A stretch of DNA of 5,687 nucleotides from Clostridiales bacterium (GCA_003487955.1 DNNJ01000376.1:1-5687); one strand, 5' to 3'. Shown: positions 1 through 5,687, numbered from the stretch's first letter. Made by a program: numbers and translations. Notes: a model not told the origin generated them from the sequence alone.

Positions 1-1083
1 TTACCTCCCTATCTGCTCAATGCCCGCTAAAATATGCTTTCCTGCAGGTCCTGAACGCAAATTATTCAATTGTTTTACATAATCATTTTTTCTGTTTATA
101 AAATCATCCGTCTTATACCCTATTTTTGCTGCAGCGCATAATCCTGCCAAAAACCCTTCAACCATGGCGGTACTTGCTTCTTCCACCCCGGTGGCATCCC
201 CTGCAACAAATATATTTTCAACAGAAGTTTCATAGTTTTCATTTCTTACAGGAACAAGACCGCTTAACTGAGGAATATACTTCATCTCGCAGCCTCTCAT
301 GGCAAGAAGTTCATTAAGCGGTGTAAGACCTACGGAGATACACATTACATCAACATCAAAAGAAATTTCTGTGCCCTCTACGTAGTTAAATTTTTCATCA
401 ACTTTGCATATAACAACCTTTTGTAAAAACTCATAACCAATTGCTTCTTTTACAGTGTGGGAAGTCATTATGGGCACTCCCATCCTTCTTATTTTGGAAG
501 CATGTACCAAGTATCCTCCTATCTTTGGCGCTGCATCAATTATTGCTTTTACTTCAACTCCAGCCTGCATAAGCTGATAGCTCACAATAAGTCCTATATT
601 TCCTGCACCCACCATCAAGACTTTGTTTCCCGGCTTTACACCGTAAACATTCATCAGTGTCTGAACAGCTCCTGCTCCGTAAATTCCCGGCAAATCATTG
701 TTTGGAAAACTTAAGAATTTCTCATAAGCTCCTGTTGCAACAATTACGGATTTAGGCCTGATTTTATAATAATTATCTTCCTTTTCCAAAACAGTTATAA
801 TTCCATCTTCATACATTCCCACTACTGTTGAGTCAGTTTTAATTTCAACATTTTCTTTATATTTAAGTAGTTCGTTTATCAATATTTCAGGTATGTCTAT
901 TCCCCTTGTCGATGCATATTGTTTTTCCGAACCAAAAAACATATGTGTTTGTTTTATAAGCTGACCGCCTAAGATTTTGTTTCTATCAATAATTAATACC
1001 TTGGAACCGCTTTTTGCAGCACTTACAGCAGCACAAAGACCTGCAGGGCCTCCGCCTATAATAACAATTTCTGCATGTTTCAT
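1..1083 (-). CDS. FAD-dependent oxidoreductase, HcnB/sarcosine oxidase alpha-like subunit
   Basis: This 360-residue protein is complete: the TAA stop is at bases 1-3 and the ATG at 1081-1083. The N-terminus carries the FAD-binding Rossmann motif IIGGGPAG (residues 8-15). An ATG-type motif VATGAY lies at 115-120, a second dinucleotide-binding motif VGAGNIG at 158-164, and the C-terminal FAD motif VAGDATG at 293-299. This is the two-dinucleotide-domain flavoprotein fold. No redox-active CxxC is present, so it is not a thioredoxin reductase. The best family match by eye is the flavin subunit that works with a small 2Fe-2S protein in hydrogen cyanide synthase, opine/octopine oxidase and related amine or amino-acid dehydrogenases. 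It probably passes electrons from an amine-oxidising partner. HcnB-type proteins usually continue for about 100 residues into a cysteine-rich BFD-like Fe-S domain; this one stops without it. Its start overlaps the upstream gene as ATGA, and GGGAG (bases 1091-1095) sits 7 bases before the ATG. The family call is fairly sure; the substrate is unknown. Confidence 0.85.
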   Translation of the reverse strand: MKHAEIVIIGGGPAGLCAAVSAAKSGSKVLIIDRNKILGGQLIKQTHMFFGSEKQYASTRGIDIPEILINELLKYKENVEIKTDSTVVGMYEDGIITVLEKEDNYYKIRPKSVIVATGAYEKFLSFPNNDLPGIYGAGAVQTLMNVYGVKPGNKVLMVGAGNIGLIVSYQLMQAGVEVKAIIDAAPKIGGYLVHASKIRRMGVPIMTSHTVKEAIGYEFLQKVVICKVDEKFNYVEGTEISFDVDVMCISVGLTPLNELLAMRGCEMKYIPQLSGLVPVRNENYETSVENIFVAGDATGVEEASTAMVEGFLAGLCAAAKIGYKTDDFINRKNDYVKQLNNLRSGPAGKHILAGIEQIGR

Positions 1084-1385
1084 ACTATCACTCCCTTGCC
1101 CTGCTGTGTTTCTACTATCATTCCTTCCTCAAGCTCTGTAATACAGGTTTTGACATTTGCCAAACCATTTACAGTCATTAAACATGACGAGCAATTTCCT
1201 ATTGCACAATAAAACCCTCTTGGTCTATGCAAAAACAAACTTTTTCCAAGAACCTTCACTCCCGCAGCATGTAAAGCAGCAGCAATTGTTTCTCCTTCAT
1301 AGCCTTCCATTTCCTGCTTGTTAAAAATAAACTTTATTTTTTTTTCTTTATTAAATTTAAGAATGGGATGTTCTTCTATTCTCAT
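1080..1385 (-). CDS. (2Fe-2S)-binding protein, HcnA-like small subunit
   Basis: This 101-residue ferredoxin-like protein has a plant-type [2Fe-2S] cysteine pattern: C60-x4-C65-x2-C68 and C81, 12 residues further on. The N-terminal half (residues about 16-45) fits the beta-grasp part of the Fer2_4 fold. Proteins of this size and pattern are free-standing versions of the N-terminal domain of heterotetrameric sarcosine oxidase alpha, as in HcnA and the opine oxidase small subunits. They carry single electrons between the flavin subunits. A good AGGAGG (bases 1391-1396) lies 5 bases upstream of the ATG and supports this start. The stop overlaps the next gene's start by 4 bases (ATGA), so the two are translationally coupled and very probably form one complex. 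It is the first visible gene of a leftward operon. I could not assign its promoter with confidence; any leader would run through the repeat at 1436-1494. Confidence 0.87.
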   Translation of the reverse strand: MRIEEHPILKFNKEKKIKFIFNKQEMEGYEGETIAAALHAAGVKVLGKSLFLHRPRGFYCAIGNCSSCLMTVNGLANVKTCITELEEGMIVETQQGKGVIV

Positions 1386-1410
1386 GGATGCCTCCTGTCT
1401 AGTTTTGTTA

Positions 1411-1540
1411 TATAGGGACGAACCTTAATAGGTATGGGGAAACACCTTGATAGAGGGTCACTCTTTGCAGGTCGTACTATCAAGGAATGTCCCCTATTAT
1501 GTATGCGTTATGTAGAATAAGGCGAAAGAATGTCCCGTAT
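1411..1540. repeat. Degenerate outer half-repeats enclosing the hairpin repeat
   Basis: ATAGGGACGAACCTT (from 1412) and AAAGAATGTCCCGTAT (1525-1540) face each other around the inner hairpin. Read on the minus strand, the second becomes ATACGGGACATTCTTT. That resembles the ACGGGGACATTCCTTC left end of the 4708-4765 repeat. The first, on the minus strand, reads AAGGTTCGTCCC, which resembles its AAGGTGTGTCCCC right end. The region may therefore be a second, decayed copy of the same repeat with the better copy sitting inside it. The arms pair poorly with one another (GGGAC plus scattered matches), so this is a tentative reading. Confidence 0.4.
1436..1494 (-). repeat. Imperfect hairpin repeat, copy A (minus orientation)
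   Basis: The arms GGGGAAACACCTTGATAG (1436-1453) and CTATCAAGGAATGTCCCC (1477-1494) are inverted repeats matching at 15 of 18 positions, with a 23-base loop. Read on the minus strand the first arm is GGGGACATTCCTTGATAG, nearly the same as the first arm of copy B at 4708, so the two copies lie in opposite orientation. The central mismatch (TT on one arm opposite TG on the other) is shared with copy B, while the inner stem differs from it by paired changes. It lies just upstream of the leftward operon. It may be a REP-like or MITE-like element mobilised by a transposase elsewhere; no transposase gene is present here. Confidence 0.8.
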
Positions 1541-1747
1541 GAATAGTAAGCAATAGTCATGCCAATTTTTGAAACCGAAGCTATTTAAATAATCCCTTGA
1601 TTTCAATAAATATTATATTTATATAAATTCATATGTGCCAATTATTTGACATTCCGTCTGATTACTGACATCTTGTTTAGTTTCCGGCATTATGGGTAAA
1701 ATATTTTTGGTTCTTACATCTTTTACTATAATTTAACATTAAAACAT

Positions 1748-1775
1748 TTGACATTTTTTAAATTAAACATATAAT
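1748..1775 (+). promoter_or_regulatory. Sigma-A promoter of trkA-trkH
   Basis: TTGACA (1748-1753) and TATAAT (1770-1775) both match the housekeeping consensus at 6 of 6 positions and are separated by 16 bases. Transcription would start near 1782, giving a leader of roughly 40 bases before the trkA ATG. The region is AT-rich, which raises the chance of accidental matches, but two perfect hexamers at near-optimal spacing next to a gene start are convincing. Confidence 0.75.
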
Positions 1776-1825
1776 AAATTTGTTAATAATATATATAGGT
1801 TCTTATTAAAATATGGAGGAAAAAA

Positions 1826-3181
1826 ATGAAAATTATAATAGTCGGCGGAGGAAAAGTTGGCTATACATTGGCTCAACAATTATCAACCGAAGATCACGAT
1901 ATAACATTAGTAGACAATGATGCCGAAGTGTTGACACATGCAGATGAAACCCTTGATATTATGTGTATCAAGGGTAACGGAGCAAGTGCGGAAATATTAA
2001 AAAGTGCAGGCATAGATGAAACAGACATTTTATTGGCTGTCACCGACAGTGATGAATTAAATATGATTTGCTGCGTTATAGGGAAAAAATTAGGAGCAAA
2101 GCATACTGTTGCAAGAGTTAGAAACACTGATTATTCTGATGAATATAAAATGTTAAGAGAAGAACTTGAATTAAACTTGGTAATTAATCCTGAAATGGAA
2201 GCAGCAGCTGAAATAGCCCAAATGATTCAGTTCCCTTCTGCTGCAGATGTTGAAACATTTGCCAATAACTTAATTGAATTGGTTGAATTCAGAGTTTTGG
2301 CAACAGACCCCATAATTAATATAAACCTTATGGAGCTAAACAGGCATTTGCCTTCAAAGATATTGTTTTGTACAGTAATGAGGAATGAGGAGGTCTTTAT
2401 ACCAAAGGGAAATTTTGTATTTTTGCCGGATGATATAATACAGGTAATCGGTGAAAGAAACAGTATCTCAATATTTTTTAAATATTTAGGCAGAATTTCA
2501 CATAAAGTTAAAAATGTAACAATAATAGGCGGAAGCAGAACAGCAATATATCTAACCTGGCTTTTAGAAGAAATGGGTTTGAATGTAAAAATAATTGAGC
2601 TTGACAAGGATAGATGCTTGCTGCTGAATGATGTACTCACTGAAACATTGATAATTCACGGAGATGGTACCGACCAGGAGGTTTTGGACAATGAAAATAT
2701 TGAGTCGACAGATGTTATTGTAGCATTAACTGACAGAGACGAAGAGAATTTAATAAGCTCTCTATATGCTCATCAATGCGGTGTGCCCAAGGTAATCTTG
2801 AAAATAAACAGACAAAACTATTTCCCAATAGTGCAAAAATTAGGACTTGACAGCATAATAAGCCCTAAATTTATTACCGCAACCAATATTTTAAGATATA
2901 TAAGGGCATTAGATAATACACAGGGGACGGCTGTTGAAAAACTGTACAGAATACTTGATAATAGGGCTGAAGTTGCGGAATTTACAGTAAAACATTCTCC
3001 TGATTTAACAAATATTAAATTGCAGGATTTAAACCTGAGAAAAGATGTATTAATAGCTGCAATTTTACGTAATAAAAAAATTATCATTCCTAATGGAAAT
3101 GATGTGATTAAAGAACATGACAAGGTTATAGTGGTTACAAAGACCGGATTTTTAACCGACCTTATCGAAATATTGGCATAA
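1826..3181 (+). CDS. trkA: Trk potassium uptake system regulatory subunit TrkA
   Basis: This 451-residue cytosolic protein has the usual length for TrkA (E. coli about 458). It is the peripheral NAD(H)/nucleotide-binding ring that gates the TrkH channel. It shows two tandem RCK units, each a Rossmann TrkA_N domain followed by a TrkA_C domain. Half 1 has IIIVGGGKVG (residues 3-12), the ribose-binding acidic residue at the end of strand 2 (LVDND, D30) and IKGNGAS (48-54), with TrkA_C at about 140-220. Half 2 starts at about 230 with VTIIGGSRTA (231-240), E258 and HGDGTD (278-283), with TrkA_C at about 370-451. The second glycine motif is degenerate: it reads GGSRTA where GGGxxG is expected, so nucleotide binding may rest mainly on the first half. 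GGAGGA (1815-1820) lies 5 bases before the ATG and fixes the start. trkH follows after 37 bases, the expected operon partner. TrkA_C domains in Firmicutes relatives can bind c-di-AMP; whether this one does cannot be seen. Confidence 0.95.
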   Translation: MKIIIVGGGKVGYTLAQQLSTEDHDITLVDNDAEVLTHADETLDIMCIKGNGASAEILKSAGIDETDILLAVTDSDELNMICCVIGKKLGAKHTVARVRNTDYSDEYKMLREELELNLVINPEMEAAAEIAQMIQFPSAADVETFANNLIELVEFRVLATDPIININLMELNRHLPSKILFCTVMRNEEVFIPKGNFVFLPDDIIQVIGERNSISIFFKYLGRISHKVKNVTIIGGSRTAIYLTWLLEEMGLNVKIIELDKDRCLLLNDVLTETLIIHGDGTDQEVLDNENIESTDVIVALTDRDEENLISSLYAHQCGVPKVILKINRQNYFPIVQKLGLDSIISPKFITATNILRYIRALDNTQGTAVEKLYRILDNRAEVAEFTVKHSPDLTNIKLQDLNLRKDVLIAAILRNKKIIIPNGNDVIKEHDKVIVVTKTGFLTDLIEILA

Positions 3182-3218
3182 GGTAAATATTGTAGTTTTA
3201 ATCTATTGGAGGCAATTT

Positions 3219-4664
3219 GTGAAAGTAAAGATAGTACTTAAGGTGCTTGGAATAGTATTGTTTTGGGAAGCTTTATTAATGGTTCCTTCTTTGCTGATAT
3301 CAATAATTGACAACTCGTATGAAATTAATGCTTTTGTTATAACCATTGCAGCAACGGCTGCAACAGGGATTCTGTTGTCAAGATTTAAATTCGGTAAACC
3401 GGAAATGCGAAAAAGAGAAGGCTATGCAGCAGTTGCACTAAGCTGGTTTGCAGTGTCCCTTTTTGGTGCTCTGCCCTTCTATTTAAGCGGCTCCATACCA
3501 TCCTATATTGATGCATTGTTCGAAACAGTTTCCGGATTTACAACAACGGGATCAAGCATTGTGCGTGATGTTGAAATTATGCCCAGAGGACTGTTGTTTT
3601 GGAGAAGTTTTACTCACTGGATAGGCGGTATGGGTGTATTAGTATTTACAATGGCTTTGGTTCCATCTATCGGGGGGCACCCGGTGTTTTTAATGCGCGC
3701 TGAAAGCCCCGGTCCCTCACCGGGAAAATTAGTTCCTCGAATAGGAGAATCATCTAAAATTTTATATATAATTTATGCATTTATGACCGTCATTATTGTT
3801 ATACTCTTAATAGCAGCAGGAATGCCTGTGTTCAATTCATTCATTTATGCCTTTGGAACCGCGGGAACCGGAGGCTTCGCTATGGATACCTTGAGTGTGG
3901 GAGCGTATAACAACCCTTGGATTGAATGGATAATTACAATAGGTATGTATTTATTCGGGGTAAACTTTACTCTATACTACCTTCTTATCAGAAAAGAATT
4001 TAAACATATTTTTAAGAATGAAGAATTCAGGCTCTACTGCTTTTACACAGTCTTAGGAGTAGCACTTGTTGTAATTAATGTAATGCATAGGTTTAATTAT
4101 AACTTTTTTGAAGCATTAAGACATTCTGCTTTCACGGTTTCTACTTTGGTAACAACCACAGGATATGCAACAACGGATTTCAATTTGTGGCCTATGTTTT
4201 CAAAATCATTGCTTTTAACCTTAATGTTTTTTGGTGCATGCGCCGGCTCAACAGCAGGTGGTGTTAAATCAATAAGAATTTTAGTGCTTATTAAAACTTT
4301 GTATTATGAAATAAAGCATACAATTCATCCCCAGTCCGTACAAACAATCAAGGTTGACGGGAAGTCATTAGATGATGACGCTTTAAAAAGCATATTGATT
4401 TTCTTCTTTGCATATGTGGCAATTATAATACTGTCGGTTATTATTGTTTCCTTGGATGATTTTGATTTTATGACATCATTTTCAGCAGTAATAGCAACCA
4501 TAAGCAATATAGGACCGGGTTTTGAAATTGCCGGACCTATGGGAAATTTCGCAGACTTTTCAGTTTTAAGCAAGAGCATATTTATTGCTGATATGATACT
4601 TGGAAGGTTGGAAATATTACCGGTAATAATTTTGTTCTCACCGGTAATTTGGAGAAGAAACTAA
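3219..4664 (+). CDS. trkH: Trk potassium uptake system membrane subunit TrkH
   Basis: This is a 481-residue polytopic membrane protein, matching the length of E. coli TrkH (about 483). It is the potassium-translocating pore, built of four membrane-loop-membrane repeats. The four filter loops are visible: SGFTTTGSS (105-113), GTAGTGGFA (213-221), VTTTGYATTD (311-320) and ISNIGPGF (428-435). The family signatures MRAESPGPSPGKLVPRI (159-175), GACAGSTAGGVKSIR (339-353) and C-terminal LGRLEILPV (461-469) favour TrkH/TrkG over the shorter KtrB. Hydrophobic segments occur throughout, starting at about 8-30 and 37-55. The start is GTG, 37 bases after the trkA stop, with GGAGG (3208-3212) 6 bases upstream. 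No terminator separates the genes, so trkA and trkH are read as one operon. The protein is intact with all filter glycines present. Coupling to protons or sodium is a property debated for the family and cannot be read here. Confidence 0.95.
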   Translation: MKVKIVLKVLGIVLFWEALLMVPSLLISIIDNSYEINAFVITIAATAATGILLSRFKFGKPEMRKREGYAAVALSWFAVSLFGALPFYLSGSIPSYIDALFETVSGFTTTGSSIVRDVEIMPRGLLFWRSFTHWIGGMGVLVFTMALVPSIGGHPVFLMRAESPGPSPGKLVPRIGESSKILYIIYAFMTVIIVILLIAAGMPVFNSFIYAFGTAGTGGFAMDTLSVGAYNNPWIEWIITIGMYLFGVNFTLYYLLIRKEFKHIFKNEEFRLYCFYTVLGVALVVINVMHRFNYNFFEALRHSAFTVSTLVTTTGYATTDFNLWPMFSKSLLLTLMFFGACAGSTAGGVKSIRILVLIKTLYYEIKHTIHPQSVQTIKVDGKSLDDDALKSILIFFFAYVAIIILSVIIVSLDDFDFMTSFSAVIATISNIGPGFEIAGPMGNFADFSVLSKSIFIADMILGRLEILPVIILFSPVIWRRN

Positions 4665-4703
4665 TTGTAATATAAATCATTGCCTCTCATAAATTTAAAT
4701 ATA
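4665..4703 (+). repeat. 39-base direct repeat, copy 1
   Basis: This begins directly after the trkH stop codon. It matches 4779-4817 at 32 of 39 positions without gaps, at an offset of 114 bases. The best conserved part is TGCCT, one variable base, then TCATAAATTTAA. It contains TTGTAA (4665-4670) and CATAAA (4688-4693) at 17-base spacing, also preserved in copy 2. Between the two copies lies the hairpin repeat. Confidence 0.75.
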
Positions 4704-4707
4704 GTAC

Positions 4708-4765
4708 GGGGACATTCCTTCATGGACTTTCTTCACCGGCTTACCTGCCATGAAGGTGTGTCCCC
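4708..4765 (+). repeat. Imperfect hairpin repeat, copy B (plus orientation)
   Basis: The arms GGGGACATTCCTTCATGG (4708-4725) and CCATGAAGGTGTGTCCCC (4748-4765) are inverted repeats matching at 16 of 18 positions with a 22-base loop. The only unpaired positions are TT in the left arm opposite TG in the right, as in copy A on the other strand. The inner stem (CATGG/CCATG here, GATAG/CTATC in copy A) differs from copy A by changes on both arms that keep pairing. A run of six T (4775-4780) starts about 10 bases downstream, so the structure might also act as a weak terminator for trkA-trkH. The gap before the T run makes it non-canonical. Confidence 0.85.
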
Positions 4766-4778
4766 ATTCCTTAATTTT

Positions 4779-4807
4779 TTGTAATAAAAACACCTGCCTG
4801 TCATAAA
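4779..4807 (+). promoter_or_regulatory. Candidate cwlD promoter
   Basis: TTGTAA (4779-4784; 4 of 6 to the -35 consensus) and CATAAA (4802-4807; 4 of 6 to the -10) are spaced by 17 bases, about 30 bases before the cwlD start. CATAAATT also resembles the CATACANT -10 element of sporulation sigma-E, which would suit cwlD, but I see no clear matching -35. The whole arrangement recurs in the upstream direct repeat. The match is weak; the call rests on position and duplication. Confidence 0.3.
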
Positions 4808-4817
4808 TTTAATTATA
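4779..4817 (+). repeat. 39-base direct repeat, copy 2
   Basis: This is the partner of 4665-4703 (32 of 39 identical), lying just upstream of cwlD. With copy 1 it brackets a 75-base segment holding hairpin copy B. The arrangement could be an old 114-base tandem duplication that later diverged, or a duplicated upstream region. It is longer than an ordinary transposon target duplication. Confidence 0.75.
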
Positions 4818-4824
4818 AGTATAT

Positions 4825-4831
4825 AGAGAGG
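4825..4831 (+). promoter_or_regulatory. Ribosome binding site that decides the cwlD start
   Basis: AGAGAGG lies only 1 base before the ATG at 4833 but 7 bases before the in-frame ATG at 4839. The second ATG is therefore preferred; it removes only two residues (Met-Gly). Confidence 0.65.
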
Positions 4832-4838
4832 TATGGGT

Positions 4839-5561
4839 ATGGAAAAAATTTTAAAAAAGCTCAATTTTATATTTGCTGTTGCAATAATAATTATAATGCT
4901 AACGAGTATTCTTTTAAACATAACAAGGACTGCAGAAACAATAGATGCTGCAAGCGATAAAAAAGTCGAGAAAATCAAAATTCTAATAGATCCCGGGCAT
5001 GGCGGAATAGACCAAGGAGCAAGTGGTGATATGAAAATTGCAGAAGCCCCCATTAATTTGGCCATATCCAAAAAGCTTATGAGTTTTTTGGAAGGAAGCG
5101 GATTTGAAGTCGAAATGACAAGGTATGATGACAACGGGCTATATACAGAGCTTTCAGGTACAATAAGAGCTAAAAAAAATGAGGACTTAAAAAATAGGGT
5201 TGAACTTATAAACAACTCAAATGCTGATTTAGTAATATCAATACATTTGAATTCTTTTCCGCAGAAACAATACTATGGAGCCCATGTTTTTTATCAAAAA
5301 AGCAATGAAGCAACAACAAAAAAAGCAGCGGATACAATACAGGAAAGCATGAAGAATATTCTTGACAAAAGCAATGGACGTGTACCCCAAATTAAAAAGA
5401 ACATAAAAATAATGGATGATACAACCGTTCCCGTAATTTTAATCGAATGCGGATTTTTATCAAACAACAATGAAGAAAGAAAACTTGTTTCTGATGATTA
5501 TCAAGAAAAAACCGCTTGGGCTGTTTACGCAGGTATCCTTGAATATTGGAATGCATTATAA
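4839..5561 (+). CDS. cwlD: N-acetylmuramoyl-L-alanine amidase CwlD (spore cortex)
   Basis: This 240-residue protein is close to B. subtilis CwlD in length (about 237). It has a short basic N-terminus, one membrane segment at about 8-27 (an uncleaved signal anchor), then a single Amidase_3 domain at about 46-238 outside the membrane. The zinc site is complete: H54 in IDPGHGGID, E69 in AEAPINL and H136 in ISIHLNS. The catalytic glutamate is E203 in LIECGFLSN. Amidase_3 enzymes cut the bond between N-acetylmuramic acid and L-alanine of the stem peptide. CwlD does this in the forespore cortex, after which a deacetylase (PdaA) allows muramic delta-lactam formation, the mark recognised by germination lytic enzymes. 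No SH3, LysM or other wall-binding domain is attached, which favours CwlD over vegetative autolysins. An alternative ATG at 4833 is less well placed relative to the ribosome binding site. It lies 174 bases after trkH and ends in its own terminator, so it may be a separate transcript. Confidence 0.88.
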   Translation: MEKILKKLNFIFAVAIIIIMLTSILLNITRTAETIDAASDKKVEKIKILIDPGHGGIDQGASGDMKIAEAPINLAISKKLMSFLEGSGFEVEMTRYDDNGLYTELSGTIRAKKNEDLKNRVELINNSNADLVISIHLNSFPQKQYYGAHVFYQKSNEATTKKAADTIQESMKNILDKSNGRVPQIKKNIKIMDDTTVPVILIECGFLSNNNEERKLVSDDYQEKTAWAVYAGILEYWNAL

Positions 5562-5576
5562 TAAATCAATTAAATT

Positions 5577-5617
5577 AAATACACTTTCATTTGAGAATGG
5601 AATAGTGTATTTTTTTT
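5577..5617 (+). terminator. Intrinsic terminator after cwlD
   Basis: AAATACACT (5577-5585) pairs perfectly with AGTGTATTT (5604-5612). Inside it TTCATT (5586-5591) pairs with AATGGA (5596-5601) with one T-G wobble, leaving a TGAG loop and a 2-base bulge. An unbroken T run (5610-5617) follows at once. The structure begins 15 bases after the cwlD stop and closes the transcript. The remaining bases to 5687 hold no gene that I can support. Confidence 0.88.
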
Positions 5618-5687
5618 GTAATATTATAGCAAAAAATGTGAAAATTTTAGAGAATTCCTAAATATATGGTTGTAATTCTAATACTGA

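Larger units (their letters stand above)
1386..1825. other. Divergent intergenic spacer, 440 bases
   Basis: This spacer separates the leftward oxidoreductase operon from rightward trkA. The left third holds the hairpin repeat (1436-1494) and its degenerate flanking half-repeats. The right end holds the trkA promoter and ribosome binding site. The middle (about 1545-1740) is AT-rich and has no convincing gene. TGACAT occurs at 1647, 1666 and 1749, and a TATAAT at 1727-1732 lacks a good -35 at the proper distance. On the minus strand TTGGCA (5 of 6 to the -35 consensus), near 1559-1564, is followed by only a poor -10, so a leftward promoter is not called. I see no ydaO-type c-di-AMP riboswitch core, although such elements often precede potassium-uptake genes in Firmicutes. 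Confidence 0.6.

Noticed and set aside
1386..1560. CRISPR array suggested by repeated GGGAC/GTCCC words
   Set aside because: The copies are inverted and nested, not direct and evenly spaced, and there are no cas genes.
1558..1587. Short frame starting ATG CCA near the half-repeat, considered as the start of a decayed REP-associated transposase
   Set aside because: It reaches a stop after nine codons and shows no transposase motif such as the HUH or YHVM(L)RG-type start.
1646..1674. Second rightward promoter based on TTGACA at 1646-1651
   Set aside because: There is no acceptable -10 hexamer 16-18 bases downstream.
1386..1825. A c-di-AMP (ydaO-type) riboswitch upstream of trkA
   Set aside because: Such elements are often found before potassium-uptake genes, but none of the conserved core was found, and the leader predicted from the consensus promoter is only about 40 bases.
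2227..2640. 137-codon minus-strand frame inside trkA
   Set aside because: It is wholly opposite a conserved gene, its serine- and isoleucine-rich composition is typical of antisense AT-rich codons, and no family resemblance was seen.
4733..5215. 160-codon open frame on the minus strand across the start of cwlD
   Set aside because: It lies opposite the well-supported amidase gene, has no recognisable domain and starts without a good ribosome binding site. It is the antisense of AT-rich coding sequence.
5470..5661. 63-codon plus-strand frame overlapping the cwlD end
   Set aside because: It runs out of frame through the cwlD tail and the intrinsic terminator, with no own ribosome binding site.
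5646..5681. Weak inverted repeat TTAGAGAATT / AATTCTAA near the window end
   Set aside because: The stem is short, AT-only at the core and has a bulge and a long loop; this is expected by chance in such AT-rich sequence.

Overview
The window is AT-rich DNA that most likely comes from an anaerobic, spore-forming member of the Clostridia. The basis is the strong AT bias, the AGGAGG-type ribosome binding sites and a cwlD-type spore-cortex amidase gene. The proteins are of ordinary clostridial type, but the species cannot be named from the sequence alone.

The left part (1-1385) holds two genes on the minus strand that overlap by 4 bases. They encode a small (2Fe-2S) protein and an FAD-dependent oxidoreductase. 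Both resemble components of multi-subunit amine or amino-acid dehydrogenases (HcnA/HcnB, opine oxidase, sarcosine oxidase alpha, archaeal proline dehydrogenase). The substrate-oxidising subunit and the remaining Fe-S module are not in view; if present, they would lie to the left of base 1.

A 440-base divergent spacer (1386-1825) follows. It contains an imperfect hairpin repeat near the left operon and a full-consensus sigma-A promoter (TTGACA, 16 bases, TATAAT) for the rightward genes. The middle part (1826-4664) is a two-gene potassium-uptake operon. It encodes TrkA, the cytosolic gating subunit with two RCK halves, and TrkH, the membrane pore with four selectivity-filter loops.

The spacer between trkH and the next gene (4665-4838) is built of repeats: a 39-base imperfect direct repeat brackets a second copy of the hairpin repeat, in the opposite orientation to the first. 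Then comes cwlD (4839-5561), a membrane-anchored N-acetylmuramoyl-L-alanine amidase for spore cortex maturation, followed by a strong intrinsic terminator.

No previously unknown multi-gene system is evident. The most interesting signal is the pair of hairpin repeats. They share an unpaired dinucleotide pair and differ by compensatory base changes, which suggests a mobile or structured repeat family in this genome.
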